From positions 1 to 36,806 of the forward strand of contig JAJYZA010000008.1 of assembly GCA_021800365.1 (NCBI GenBank): 36,806 nt of DNA. Reading direction: 5' to 3'. The notes beneath the pieces are model-generated. The model searched no databases, was not told the origin of the DNA, and worked only from the letters and a program-made list of their open reading frames with translations. The position numbers and the translations under genes were made by a program. Shown in pieces: positions 24,212-31,892 of the stretch; the stretch's first letter is position 1, and each line of letters begins with the position of its first letter. The DNA is from Nanobdellota archaeon (GTDB taxonomy: Archaea > Nanobdellota > Nanobdellia > Parvarchaeales > Parvarchaeaceae).

Positions 24212-26800
24212 TTACGATGAACTTACTACTGTCACACCAGTATAACTACTGGATGATGTACTTAGTATCATCTTGGTTCCGTTAAGTGCTACTCCACTTA
24301 CTGGCGTGCCAAGCAGTGCTTCTGCGACTACTTCAGCTGCGTTTAAGGTATCACCTGCATTGTAACCTGCAACTAAAAGTGCATTTTGGTGTCCCAATCC
24401 TGATACATTGGTGAACCATTCTACAAGTGCTTGTCCAGAGCCTACGCCCGTAAGGTTAGTAAACTGCGATCCGAATACTGGACCCGAAAGGCCAAGTACA
24501 GTCTGTGCTAGTTTGTTGGCCGCTGGACCACCAACTATCACAACTGGAACGCTGTTTGTCGAACTGCTGAAGGACGTATCAAGTTCTGCAAGAGGGAATA
24601 CTCCCGATCCGAATAGTCCAGATGCTGATACCGAAGATACACCAGTTATATTAAGCAGTTTACCCGATGAAACAGATCCGCCTAATGAAACAGTCTGCTT
24701 TCCAGTAATTGTTTGTGTACCATTAAGAGCCAAAGTGTAGTTCTGCGAAGGTATTACAAATGTTGCACCATCTTTCGTTGCTGCAGTCACATATGCGCCC
24801 CAACTATCAGCTGAGCCGTTTGTCGGAGATACAAGGTAAGTATAGTCTGACTTATTCTCAGTTACAGTGACACTCGTCGTCTTTCCGCCTAATGTAGGTT
24901 CAGTGTAAGTTAGTACCGTACCGCTAAATGATAGCGCACCGAGCTGATTAGGTAAGGTGTAAGAACTCAATACAGTACCATTGCTTTGATACAACCCTGC
25001 ATAGCCGGGAACAAAACTGCCACCAGTACTAAGTGACGCGACTGGACCTGAAAGGTTAAACTCTGTAACATTTCTGTAAACTGGCTTGGCGGTAGTATTA
25101 ATATTAACCTCCTTAAGTTTAGTCGTTAAATTGTAACCTCCAAACGAGTAAGTCATATTTTCTTTTATGGTTTGTTGCGAAGAATAACTGCCGTTATATA
25201 ATGTAGTAGCATTCATAGTATCATTTGCAGCATAAGTTCCTGTACCTGCTAATTCCTTGAACTGCAATGCAAATGACTTTCCATTTGGCAATTGTACTAA
25301 CAAGGCTACAGGCACATTTTTAGAGTTATTAACAACGTAACTGTAGTCGGCAGAAGCACCGATGACAGTAGTGTTAAGCACATAGCTGTGATTCTTTGTC
25401 AGAGGAAATATATTCTCTGAAGGTGCAGTAATATTCAGCCTATTACCTGTCGTATTAAAGTACCACTGATAAGGTTCCAAGCTAAAGTCTGGACCGGAGT
25501 AGTTAGCATACGCCTCTGCCGCTGTCGCAAGTGGACCTCTAAAGTCCGCACCTACTGCAACGTTAGGCAAACCGTGACTCAAATTAAAGTTTACATTCTT
25601 TGAAGCAACCAATCCGCTGAGTGGCAAGAATCTATCCACGCCTGGGTTACCAGCAGTGACTGTTATATTCTGTGCATTCTTTGCACCTACATAGCTATGT
25701 GTTAAAGCTTCCAAGGATATCGCCGAAACCGGCAGCGCCAAATTAGCGGCCGTGCTCAAAGATGCATCCAACATCGCAGCCTTTGACAGAGAGAAATTAA
25801 AGTAATCCCAGTCCTTTGTCGAAGTATTGTAGTTGCCTAAACCAAACACATTCGCTGAAGACCAGTTCTGTACCTTGCTTATAGCCGAAAGCGTAATGCT
25901 AGGCAAGTAATATACGTTAGTCGCATTGCTCCTCAATGGGCCAGTAGCCTTAAGAGTCACGCCTGAAACCGTAGTGGAAACTGATAGGTTGACGTATTGC
26001 GTTGCGCCGCCGTTTACATTAAATTCAAGCTGGCTGTAAGAACCAGAACCTGGCAGTACTGTCTCTACCCCTAAAAGGTTGACTGTATCACTACCTATGG
26101 TAAGCGAGCCTGGCACCTTGACGTTGTCCGTAACGCTTGAAGAACCAGTCGTATAATTCACGCTTGTCCTATTAAGCACCGTCAGAAATGAACTGCCGAC
26201 TAAGTACTTCAATGGAACAGTGCTTGTGTGCGTCGTATTTACGACTGCCTTTGAATTTGACAGGTTTATGTCGTATGATACGAATTTAAACGACCCAACT
26301 GGAAATTCCACGTTAAGACCATTCAACTCTGGCTTTGCCGTCGCAGAGAACGTTACGTTCTCTATTGCCGTATAATTAGACGATTTAAGATTGCCGGGCA
26401 CTGCAGACCAGTTCTCTTTCAACACAGTCGCAGACAATGGAGACCAGTTGTTGACGAAAGCCGTCCCATTCGCTGATGAATAAGTTGAAGCTTTAGCTGT
26501 CGAAGAAAGCGAGTAAGTTCCTATGACTACGCTTCCGCTGGCTGTCGTAGACAAAGATGCTGCCTGTGCGGTCAATGCTGCCGCTATGTCTATGGATCCA
26601 AGAATGTCCTGCGCAGCTGCGTTTGATCCTACTACAACCACTGAACTTACTGCATTGTTGTGCAATAATGGATTGGTAGACGCCGAAGATAATGTACTCA
26701 GGCCACTACCGAAGACTGCTGCGGCACCAAGAGTGGCTCCTAAGAATAGAGCACCCGTAGCTACTGCTGCTGCCTTTTTTATACTTCTTATTACTTTCAT
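24212..26800 (-). CDS. S-layer protein
   Basis: Main surface-layer protein, about 862 aa. The N-terminus is a signal peptide (MKVIRSIKKAAAVATGALFL, then ATLGAAAVFG). Next comes SSVVVVGSNAAAQDILGSID, and near the C-terminus VPVVIVGGPAANKLAQTVLG with ALLVAGYNAGDTLNAAEVVA, the paired VGS/VGG blocks typical of archaeal S-layer families (S_layer_N/C). It is Ser/Thr/Asn/Val/Gly-rich, with dozens of N-x-S/T sequons and no Cys that I could find. Start: ATGs at 26806 and 26800; the strong Shine-Dalgarno GAGGTG (26809-26814) is 2 nt and 8 nt away respectively, so 26800 is better. The glycosyltransferase genes at 17.5-21.8 kb are candidates for its glycosylation (inference). Confidence 0.93.
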   Translation of the reverse strand: MKVIRSIKKAAAVATGALFLGATLGAAAVFGSGLSTLSSASTNPLLHNNAVSSVVVVGSNAAAQDILGSIDIAAALTAQAASLSTTASGSVVIGTYSLSSTAKASTYSSANGTAFVNNWSPLSATVLKENWSAVPGNLKSSNYTAIENVTFSATAKPELNGLNVEFPVGSFKFVSYDINLSNSKAVVNTTHTSTVPLKYLVGSSFLTVLNRTSVNYTTGSSSVTDNVKVPGSLTIGSDTVNLLGVETVLPGSGSYSQLEFNVNGGATQYVNLSVSTTVSGVTLKATGPLRSNATNVYYLPSITLSAISKVQNWSSANVFGLGNYNTSTKDWDYFNFSLSKAAMLDASLSTAANLALPVSAISLEALTHSYVGAKNAQNITVTAGNPGVDRFLPLSGLVASKNVNFNLSHGLPNVAVGADFRGPLATAAEAYANYSGPDFSLEPYQWYFNTTGNRLNITAPSENIFPLTKNHSYVLNTTVIGASADYSYVVNNSKNVPVALLVQLPNGKSFALQFKELAGTGTYAANDTMNATTLYNGSYSSQQTIKENMTYSFGGYNLTTKLKEVNINTTAKPVYRNVTEFNLSGPVASLSTGGSFVPGYAGLYQSNGTVLSSYTLPNQLGALSFSGTVLTYTEPTLGGKTTSVTVTENKSDYTYLVSPTNGSADSWGAYVTAATKDGATFVIPSQNYTLALNGTQTITGKQTVSLGGSVSSGKLLNITGVSSVSASGLFGSGVFPLAELDTSFSSSTNSVPVVIVGGPAANKLAQTVLGLSGPVFGSQFTNLTGVGSGQALVEWFTNVSGLGHQNALLVAGYNAGDTLNAAEVVAEALLGTPVSGVALNGTKMILSTSSSSYTGVTVVSSS

Positions 26801-26806
26801 TTTCAT

Positions 26807-26872
26807 AACACCTCACTTTTTTACACTTCCGACTTCTCGGATTAAATTCTCGGATTAGGCATTAAAGCCTAA
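26807..26872 (-). promoter_or_regulatory. Structured 5' leader of the S-layer mRNA
   Basis: From the TATA element at 26889-26901, transcription should begin near 26870. The RNA would then start with a 6-bp stem-loop TTAGGC-TTTAAT-GCCTAA (26855-26872), carry two copies of TAATCCGAGAA (26847-26857 and 26834-26844), form a second hairpin TCCGA-GAAG-TCGGA (26828-26841) over the second copy, and then a purine-rich stretch and GAGGTG (26809-26814). This is the only long, structured leader in the window. Confidence 0.65.
26834..26857 (-). repeat. Two 11-bp direct repeats in the S-layer leader
   Basis: TTCTCGGATTA on the plus strand at 26834-26844 and 26847-26857 (RNA sense TAATCCGAGAA), with a 13-bp period. 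The first plus-strand copy takes part in a 14-bp inverted repeat (26828-26841). Identity is exact. Confidence 0.85.
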
Positions 26873-26888
26873 CAATTCGATAAATTCG

Positions 26889-26901
26889 GTATATTTAAAG
26901 C
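26889..26901 (-). promoter_or_regulatory. S-layer gene promoter (TATA)
   Basis: Sense CTTTAAATATACC, preceded by purine-rich GCGAAAG as a possible BRE. It is about 90 bp from the start codon, unlike the ~25 bp of the leaderless genes, which implies a ~70-nt leader. Confidence 0.65.
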
Positions 26902-26918
26902 TTTCGCTTAAGACTAAT

Positions 26919-27374
26919 TCACGATTTATCAGTAGGTACTTGTGGATTTTCCTGACCGAGCTTCTTTTTTAGCTGCGCGTTCTCATTTGTAAGTATCACG
27001 TTTTGCGCGGAGAATATCTTTATATTTTGATCCATCTGGTTTAGCCTGCCGGAAATGTCGTTTAATATCGCCTGCAAATCGGTTATCGAAAGTTTTATGT
27101 CCTTTGCATTATGGACCTCTACGCTAGATGGCGCATAATCCAATACAAAACCGAACGCCGCTACTGGGTCAGCCTTTATCTTGAACGTGGCAAAGGCAGA
27201 ATAGAAATCCTGCTCGACTTTTTTTGGCTCGCTATAAGTCGCATCAGAGACTTCTAGTTTGGAGCCTTCCTCTTCTATGTTAGCGAGTATCTTTTTTAGG
27301 GCATCTACTGCCATCTCTTTGGGCTTAGCAAGAAGCTCTAATATGCACCTCAATTCAATCTGGTTTCCTTCCAT
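26919..27374 (-). CDS. Hypothetical protein with C-terminal coiled coil
   Basis: Not recognised. The 151-aa protein has an alpha/beta N-terminal part (MEGNQIELRCILELLAKPKE, DALKKILANIEEEGSKLEV, DFYSAFATFKIKADPVAAFG, SSVEVHNAKDIKLSITDLQ), then a heptad-like helix (AILNDISGRLNQMDQNIKI) continuing to ENAQLKKKLGQ, and a polar tail. Beta-strand pairing plus a terminal coiled coil suggests an oligomer. The open frame extends to 27440, but that runs into tRNA-Gly; the ATG at 27374 is about 25 bp from a TATA-like GTTAATAAC (27396-27404), so the shorter start is right. Upstream of the S-layer gene, same strand. Confidence 0.7.
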   Translation of the reverse strand: MEGNQIELRCILELLAKPKEMAVDALKKILANIEEEGSKLEVSDATYSEPKKVEQDFYSAFATFKIKADPVAAFGFVLDYAPSSVEVHNAKDIKLSITDLQAILNDISGRLNQMDQNIKIFSAQNVILTNENAQLKKKLGQENPQVPTDKS

Positions 27375-27407
27375 CCTACAATTCACGGACCACGTAGTTA
27401 TTAACTT

Positions 27408-27492
27408 TGCGCCGACCGGGATTCGAACCCGGATTAGCAACTTTTACCATATCTATGGGAAGCTGCTGTCATAACCATTGGACCATCGGCGC
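27408..27492 (-). tRNA. tRNA-Gly(CCC) with a 13-nt intron
   Basis: Minus strand. Acceptor GCGCCGA/TCGGCGC, discriminator A; T arm CCGGG-TTCGAAT-CCCGG. The anticodon stem GCAGC/GTTGC encloses 20 nt rather than 7. Placing a 13-nt intron (27443-27455) at 37/38 leaves the loop TTCCCAA, the usual archaeal Gly(CCC) loop. The bulge-helix-bulge is imperfect: UUCC against GGUA has a U-U mismatch and there is no inner helix. A shift of the splice site by one gives the same mature tRNA. Confidence 0.85.
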
Positions 27493-27739
27493 GCAAGGCT
27501 GTTTTTATCCATGACTCTAATATTTACCGTATGCAATGCTATAATTACGTTGTTATTTTATTTTCTCTTTTATTTAAGAGTTTTGCGGCCCGTATTTATC
27601 TTTTTTGTGGATGGTTTTTGCGGGTGAAAATCGGTGTGACAAATGGAAAGAGATAGTCATGTTTGCTGCAGCCGATGGTATAAACACAATGAAAAAATCT
27701 TAAATAAGTATTTAAAAGTTAGAAGTGTTAATCTATATT

Positions 27740-28216
27740 ATGTTATTCGGAAAAAAGAAAGCCACGCCAGCAAACCCATATTATTCGAACGGTGCAAAGA
27801 CTGCCGCTCCTGCGACAGGTGCGCAGCAACAAACCGCTGCACAGACCCAACAACCGGTACAGAATATTGAGACCCCGCAGTTTCCAGTGCCTTTGCTTCC
27901 TATGCCGGAACCGATATCAATACCGAATATAAGATCTGAACCGTTCAAGACCGGCAGCGTAAGCGCACTAGATATGATAAGGATGGGCGGCGAAACCAAA
28001 TCATTTGCATTCGTAAAGCTAAGCGACTTCAAGAGGATATTGGACGATATAAAAGCGCTTGAAAGCAAGATAAGTGAATCGCAGGAAGACCTGGATGAAT
28101 TTTCTAAAGTCTTGAAACAACAGGAAGAGTATCTGGCAAGATATTCTACGGTTATAAGGGATTTAAGAAGGACTATAGATGAGATAGCCGCCTCTCTGTC
28201 ACACGTAGAAGACTAG
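27740..28216 (+). CDS. Hypothetical protein: Gln/Pro/Thr-rich start, coiled-coil end
   Basis: Not recognised. 158 aa from the ATG at 27740 (27 bp after TATTTAAAA, 27709-27717). The first ~65 residues are low complexity (KTAAPATGAQQQTAAQTQQP, then PVPLLPMPEPISIPN). A conserved-looking SFAFVKLSDFKRILDDIKAL leads into a coiled coil (ESKISESQEDLDEFSKVLKQ, RDLRRTIDEIAASLSHVE). No membrane segment. The layout suggests a scaffold or adaptor. The tRNA-binding OB gene begins 6 bp after its stop, so the two are likely co-transcribed. Confidence 0.7.
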   Translation: MLFGKKKATPANPYYSNGAKTAAPATGAQQQTAAQTQQPVQNIETPQFPVPLLPMPEPISIPNIRSEPFKTGSVSALDMIRMGGETKSFAFVKLSDFKRILDDIKALESKISESQEDLDEFSKVLKQQEEYLARYSTVIRDLRRTIDEIAASLSHVED

Positions 28217-28222
28217 GTCATT

Positions 28223-28570
28223 ATGCCGGAAGCTGGCGATAACGAAATTGTTGATATAGACTATTTCAAAAAGATTAAACTTGTCGTGGGCAAGGTGGTA
28301 TCTGCAGAGAACGTGGAAAAAAGTAATAAGTTGTTGAAATTAACTGTCTCCTTCGGTTCACGACAAAAAACCATATTGTCTGGAATAAAAAAATATTATA
28401 AAACGGAAGACCTCGTCGGCAAAAAAGTCATAGTGATAGATAATCTTAAACCAGCAAATCTTATGGGCATGCAATCCGAAGGCATGCTTCTGGCCGCCGA
28501 TGACAAAAACGGCAATCTATCTTTACTTACCGTTGACAGGGATCTTGCTGATGGTAGTGAGATCAGCTGA
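28223..28570 (+). CDS. tRNA-binding (EMAPII/MetRS-C-like) OB-fold protein
   Basis: 115-aa stand-alone tRNA-binding domain. KKIKLVVGKVVSAENVEKSN matches the first strands of the Trbp111/MetRS C-terminal family (V-G-x-V...HP.ADKL), followed by KLLKLTVSFG, TILSGIKKYY, GKKVIVIDNLKPANLMGMQSEG (family signature NLxPxxLxGxxSxGM) and LADGSEI. It probably acts in trans with an aminoacyl-tRNA synthetase. AGGT 5 nt before the ATG could serve as a ribosome site, which suits an operon position after the coiled-coil gene. Confidence 0.9.
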   Translation: MPEAGDNEIVDIDYFKKIKLVVGKVVSAENVEKSNKLLKLTVSFGSRQKTILSGIKKYYKTEDLVGKKVIVIDNLKPANLMGMQSEGMLLAADDKNGNLSLLTVDRDLADGSEIS

Positions 28571-28765
28571 ACCTTTTCCCTATAGAATTCCCGAGTTACA
28601 ATCCAATGGTTAGCGATATATTATTATGAATCACCGCAAACTTCCGCACTGAGCTTCTTGAAGCCAGTGAATTTCTTTACGAGAGGCGCGCATAGGCCGA
28701 TTTTTCGATCGGGACACCGTTTATACTTTACTTTGGTTATTTGAAATGCCGCGGATATGACGATA

Positions 28766-30532
28766 TCAACCGAACCCTTCCTGTCTTATTGTATCCATCG
28801 CACCCCCCTCGATTATTTTTATTCCCTCGGGAAGATACTTTGTAAATGCACTCGATCTAAAGCGCGAATCCATCAGGAGAACTATAGCCCTGTCTTCTGC
28901 TGACCTGATCCCTCTTCCAGCGGCCTGCATCGTCTTTACCATTGATGGAAGTATCTGTGCATATTCGAAGCCTTTCGAGAATTTCTTCTCATAATATGCC
29001 TGCAGTGCCTTGAGTCTTATCGATGGTGGTTCGAATGGCACGCCCACTATCACAATCAATCTCACTATATTGTTCTTCACGCCGATGCTTTCTGAAAAAT
29101 TTCCACCGATTACTGCAAAAAGACATTTACCTGGCTTTGACAGGGTTGAAATGATCCTTTGCTTTTCTTCCCGGTCGAGTTTCGGCGATTCCTTTATTAC
29201 TCCATCCTTATGCTGCAGCAGATCGAAAATCGATCCCATAAAACTGTAGGACGGAAAGAAGACTATGGAATTATGCTTAAATCCGTTCAATAGTTCATCA
29301 ATGCGCTCGGCTATAAGACCAAACTGTAGAGCCCGGCTGGTGAATTTAGTCGTTATGTCCGTCTCATTTATTATGACCCTGTTGTTTTTTAACGTCTCAT
29401 CTTCGATGACGACCTTCTTCGCGTCTGGTATTCCCAAAAGATCTGCAAACGTGTCCATAGGCTTGAAAGTCCCGCTTATAAGAATCGACGAATAAAAGGA
29501 ATTTATTGCGCTGCCAGCATATGCGGACGGGTCGAGCGAAGAGATATTGATCTTTATTCTGCCGCCTTCGTTTGACGCATACTTTACATATGATTCGTCT
29601 GCTTTCAAAAGAAGCGTTACGAATTTACCCAAAGTGAAAGAAGCAGGGACATTGTACCCTTTTTCATTCGCTTCTACGATAGAAGAAATTGTCTCCATAT
29701 CCTGCTGCCTAAATATGCCATCCAGCTCAAGAAGCGCTTCTGTTGTTACAGACCGCGCTTTTGAAATCAGGACGTCTATCTTGCTTGCCAATGCCAGTTC
29801 TTTTGCTGCTAATGCCTCTTCATATGCTTTCTCTAATGTTCGCTCTGATATGGAAAATGAGTTCATGTCTATTATTCTGCTGTGAAGATTGTGCGCTTCG
29901 TCGATTACCATGATAGTTTTCTCCGGGGCGATGCCGACCTTTGACATGAAGCTGCCTGAAATCCCGGAATCGAACACGTGCATGTAATTTGCGATGATTA
30001 CGTCTGAATTTCTCGCGTTTAAAATAGATAATTCATATGGGCATACCTCAAATTTCCTGCCGGCGGCCATTACGGATTCCGGATCCGATATCCCTTCGCT
30101 TAAAGCTTCTAATGCTCTCGGCTTTATTTCCTTCGTCTTCGAAAGCGTATTCCTGTAAAAATCGCACATGCCCTGCTCTCTGACCGCGCGGCAAAATTCC
30201 GTAAACAACTGCGGCTCTACATTGTTCTCGAACAGGCACATCGACCTTTTCCCGTTTATCCCTGTAAAGGTTATTTTTTCGTTGGACGCATTATTCATTT
30301 TCCTTAAGGTGTCGTATACTATACTCTGGTGCGTATGTTTAGCTGTTAGGAAAATGATCCTTAAACCGGATTCTTTTGCCGCCAAAAGTGCGGCGTACAA
30401 GACCGGCGCGGTCTTTCCCATCCCGGTTGAGGCATGCAGCATCAGTTTTTCGCGATTGGCTACCGCGCCTTGTATCGCATTTATTATCTTATCCTGGCCG
30501 GGCCTAAGTCCCGAAAAAGGAAAGGAAACCAT
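28766..30532 (-). CDS. XPD/Rad3-like Fe-S DNA helicase
   Basis: Superfamily 2 DNA helicase of the XPD/DinG group. Q-like GLRPGQDKII, Walker A HASTGMGKT (Lys40), DEAH box at 211-214 (MVIDEAHNLH), four Cys fitting the 4Fe-4S domain (Cys99, Cys114, Cys123, Cys164), and motif VI TMQAAGRGIRSAEDRAIVLL. SGTFKPMD and FFPSYSFM lie in HD2. Length 588 aa is close to archaeal XPD. Starts 3 bp after the stop of the HerA-like gene with no clear SD, so translation is probably coupled. Role in repair or replication (family). Confidence 0.93.
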   Translation of the reverse strand: MVSFPFSGLRPGQDKIINAIQGAVANREKLMLHASTGMGKTAPVLYAALLAAKESGLRIIFLTAKHTHQSIVYDTLRKMNNASNEKITFTGINGKRSMCLFENNVEPQLFTEFCRAVREQGMCDFYRNTLSKTKEIKPRALEALSEGISDPESVMAAGRKFEVCPYELSILNARNSDVIIANYMHVFDSGISGSFMSKVGIAPEKTIMVIDEAHNLHSRIIDMNSFSISERTLEKAYEEALAAKELALASKIDVLISKARSVTTEALLELDGIFRQQDMETISSIVEANEKGYNVPASFTLGKFVTLLLKADESYVKYASNEGGRIKINISSLDPSAYAGSAINSFYSSILISGTFKPMDTFADLLGIPDAKKVVIEDETLKNNRVIINETDITTKFTSRALQFGLIAERIDELLNGFKHNSIVFFPSYSFMGSIFDLLQHKDGVIKESPKLDREEKQRIISTLSKPGKCLFAVIGGNFSESIGVKNNIVRLIVIVGVPFEPPSIRLKALQAYYEKKFSKGFEYAQILPSMVKTMQAAGRGIRSAEDRAIVLLMDSRFRSSAFTKYLPEGIKIIEGGAMDTIRQEGFG

Positions 30533-30535
30533 AAT

Positions 30536-31843
30536 CTATTTCTTTGGCGGCGGTATAGAACGGGGCGTTTCTCCACCATGCCACGTCAATCTCGGCTTTA
30601 TTTGAACGGGGTAGATGCGCTCAGAGTTGTCGTCTAATATTATACATGCACCCGGCATGCGTGGAAGGTCCATAAGATACTTCCTTATGTCAGATGCCAT
30701 GTAAATCTGCATGACCGTATTCAGCGCTTCTATATCGAGTTTCGCCGTTACGTGCTGAGAGATTATCAGATCTGATTGCGTTATTATATCCGTATCTAAT
30801 TTACCTGGTTGTTGCGTGGCTATAACAAGCCCGATACCGGGCTGTCTTCCTTCTTTTATAACGCGTGAAAGAGCGGCGCTTGCTGCGGTCCTGCCATTTG
30901 CCGGCAGGAATTCATGAACTTCGTCTATGAATAGCCAAACAATCGGGATCTCCTTCTTGGAGTTCTCTTCCTTCACCATAACGGTCGCATTAATCTCTTT
31001 TAATTCTTCGGAACGGCGCTCTATCGTACGCATTTCTAGGATCTTTTGTGAGATTAGCCCTATGACGAGAGCGCGCAGATTGAATTCGCCAAGAGAGTGC
31101 GCATAAAGACTTATATCCAGAATGTTTATGTATCCCGGCGCCAAAAGGTCCGATATCGGCGTGCCGTATTTCTCGAATATCCCCCAGCCTTTGGCCGTTT
31201 CAAATCGCTGTTTACAAGCTTCCTTTACAGTATCGGTCGCTATCTGCCTGTCTATTTCGTTTATTATGTCTGGAATGCCATACTTGCTATTTGTTTCCGA
31301 TAGCTGTTCTATAACCTTGTTTATCAGCACTCCAAATTCATCGTTTATTGAAAAATTAAACATGTCGGACCAGTCGCTCGCTGATAAATCTGAAACTGTA
31401 ATAGAAAACGCACCGTCCGCCATCCCGGGATTTTGTTCTTTTATGGCGTCGAAAGAACCTCTCGGTACGAATACCTTCACATTGCTGAATGCTTTTGGTT
31501 CTTCGCCCCAGTCTTTCAGGATATTCACTTCCTTGTAATTTGGACTTTTCATAGTCCAGTATATCCCCATCGTGTCTATTATAAGAGAAGTTACGTTCTG
31601 TGAAACTTCCTGTGGCAGGGAAGCCAAGCCCTCGGCTATTACTCCCATAGTATAACTTTTTCCGGAGCCTCTCTTTCCGGCGATAAGTACGACGTGCGGC
31701 CTTAGTGCATCTAGAAGAATCTGGTTGCCTAAGCTTACGACATTGCCCATCGTTATATATTGTTTTCCAATAAAGGTGGTAGCGAGATCACCATAAGTTC
31801 CAAGGTCTTTCTCGTTCCTCCCGATTATAACATTATAAGACAT
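30536..31843 (-). CDS. HerA-like ATPase/helicase
   Basis: HerA/FtsK-superfamily ATPase (DUF87). A short N-terminal HAS-barrel-like part (IGRNEKDLGTYGDLATTFIG) precedes Walker A IAGKRGSGKSYTMGVIAEGL (Lys62), VTSLIIDTMGIYWTM, Walker B VWLFIDEVHEFLP, sensor LVIATQQPG and DLIISQHVTAKLD. The C-terminal tail is Pro-rich (SIPPPKK). HerA normally works with the nuclease NurA in end resection; no NurA is in this window. It precedes the XPD-like gene by 3 bp, and a TATA-like GATAAATT (31865-31872) is 25 bp from the ATG. Confidence 0.9.
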   Translation of the reverse strand: MSYNVIIGRNEKDLGTYGDLATTFIGKQYITMGNVVSLGNQILLDALRPHVVLIAGKRGSGKSYTMGVIAEGLASLPQEVSQNVTSLIIDTMGIYWTMKSPNYKEVNILKDWGEEPKAFSNVKVFVPRGSFDAIKEQNPGMADGAFSITVSDLSASDWSDMFNFSINDEFGVLINKVIEQLSETNSKYGIPDIINEIDRQIATDTVKEACKQRFETAKGWGIFEKYGTPISDLLAPGYINILDISLYAHSLGEFNLRALVIGLISQKILEMRTIERRSEELKEINATVMVKEENSKKEIPIVWLFIDEVHEFLPANGRTAASAALSRVIKEGRQPGIGLVIATQQPGKLDTDIITQSDLIISQHVTAKLDIEALNTVMQIYMASDIRKYLMDLPRMPGACIILDDNSERIYPVQIKPRLTWHGGETPRSIPPPKK

Positions 31844-31892
31844 AATAGTGATTCACAAGATGAGAATTTATCTCTTTAGACCGGGTTTTAAA

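Noticed and set aside
24408-24740. Plus-strand ORFs antisense to the S-layer gene (also 26523-26858)
   Set aside because: Open only because of the low-complexity codon use of the S-layer gene; no start context or motif.
28571-28765. Possible non-coding RNA between the OB-fold and XPD-like genes
   Set aside because: A plus-strand TATA-like TTTATACT near 28723 and a small hairpin (CCGA...TCGG near 28699) are present, but no C/D or H/ACA boxes fit and nothing else supports an RNA gene.
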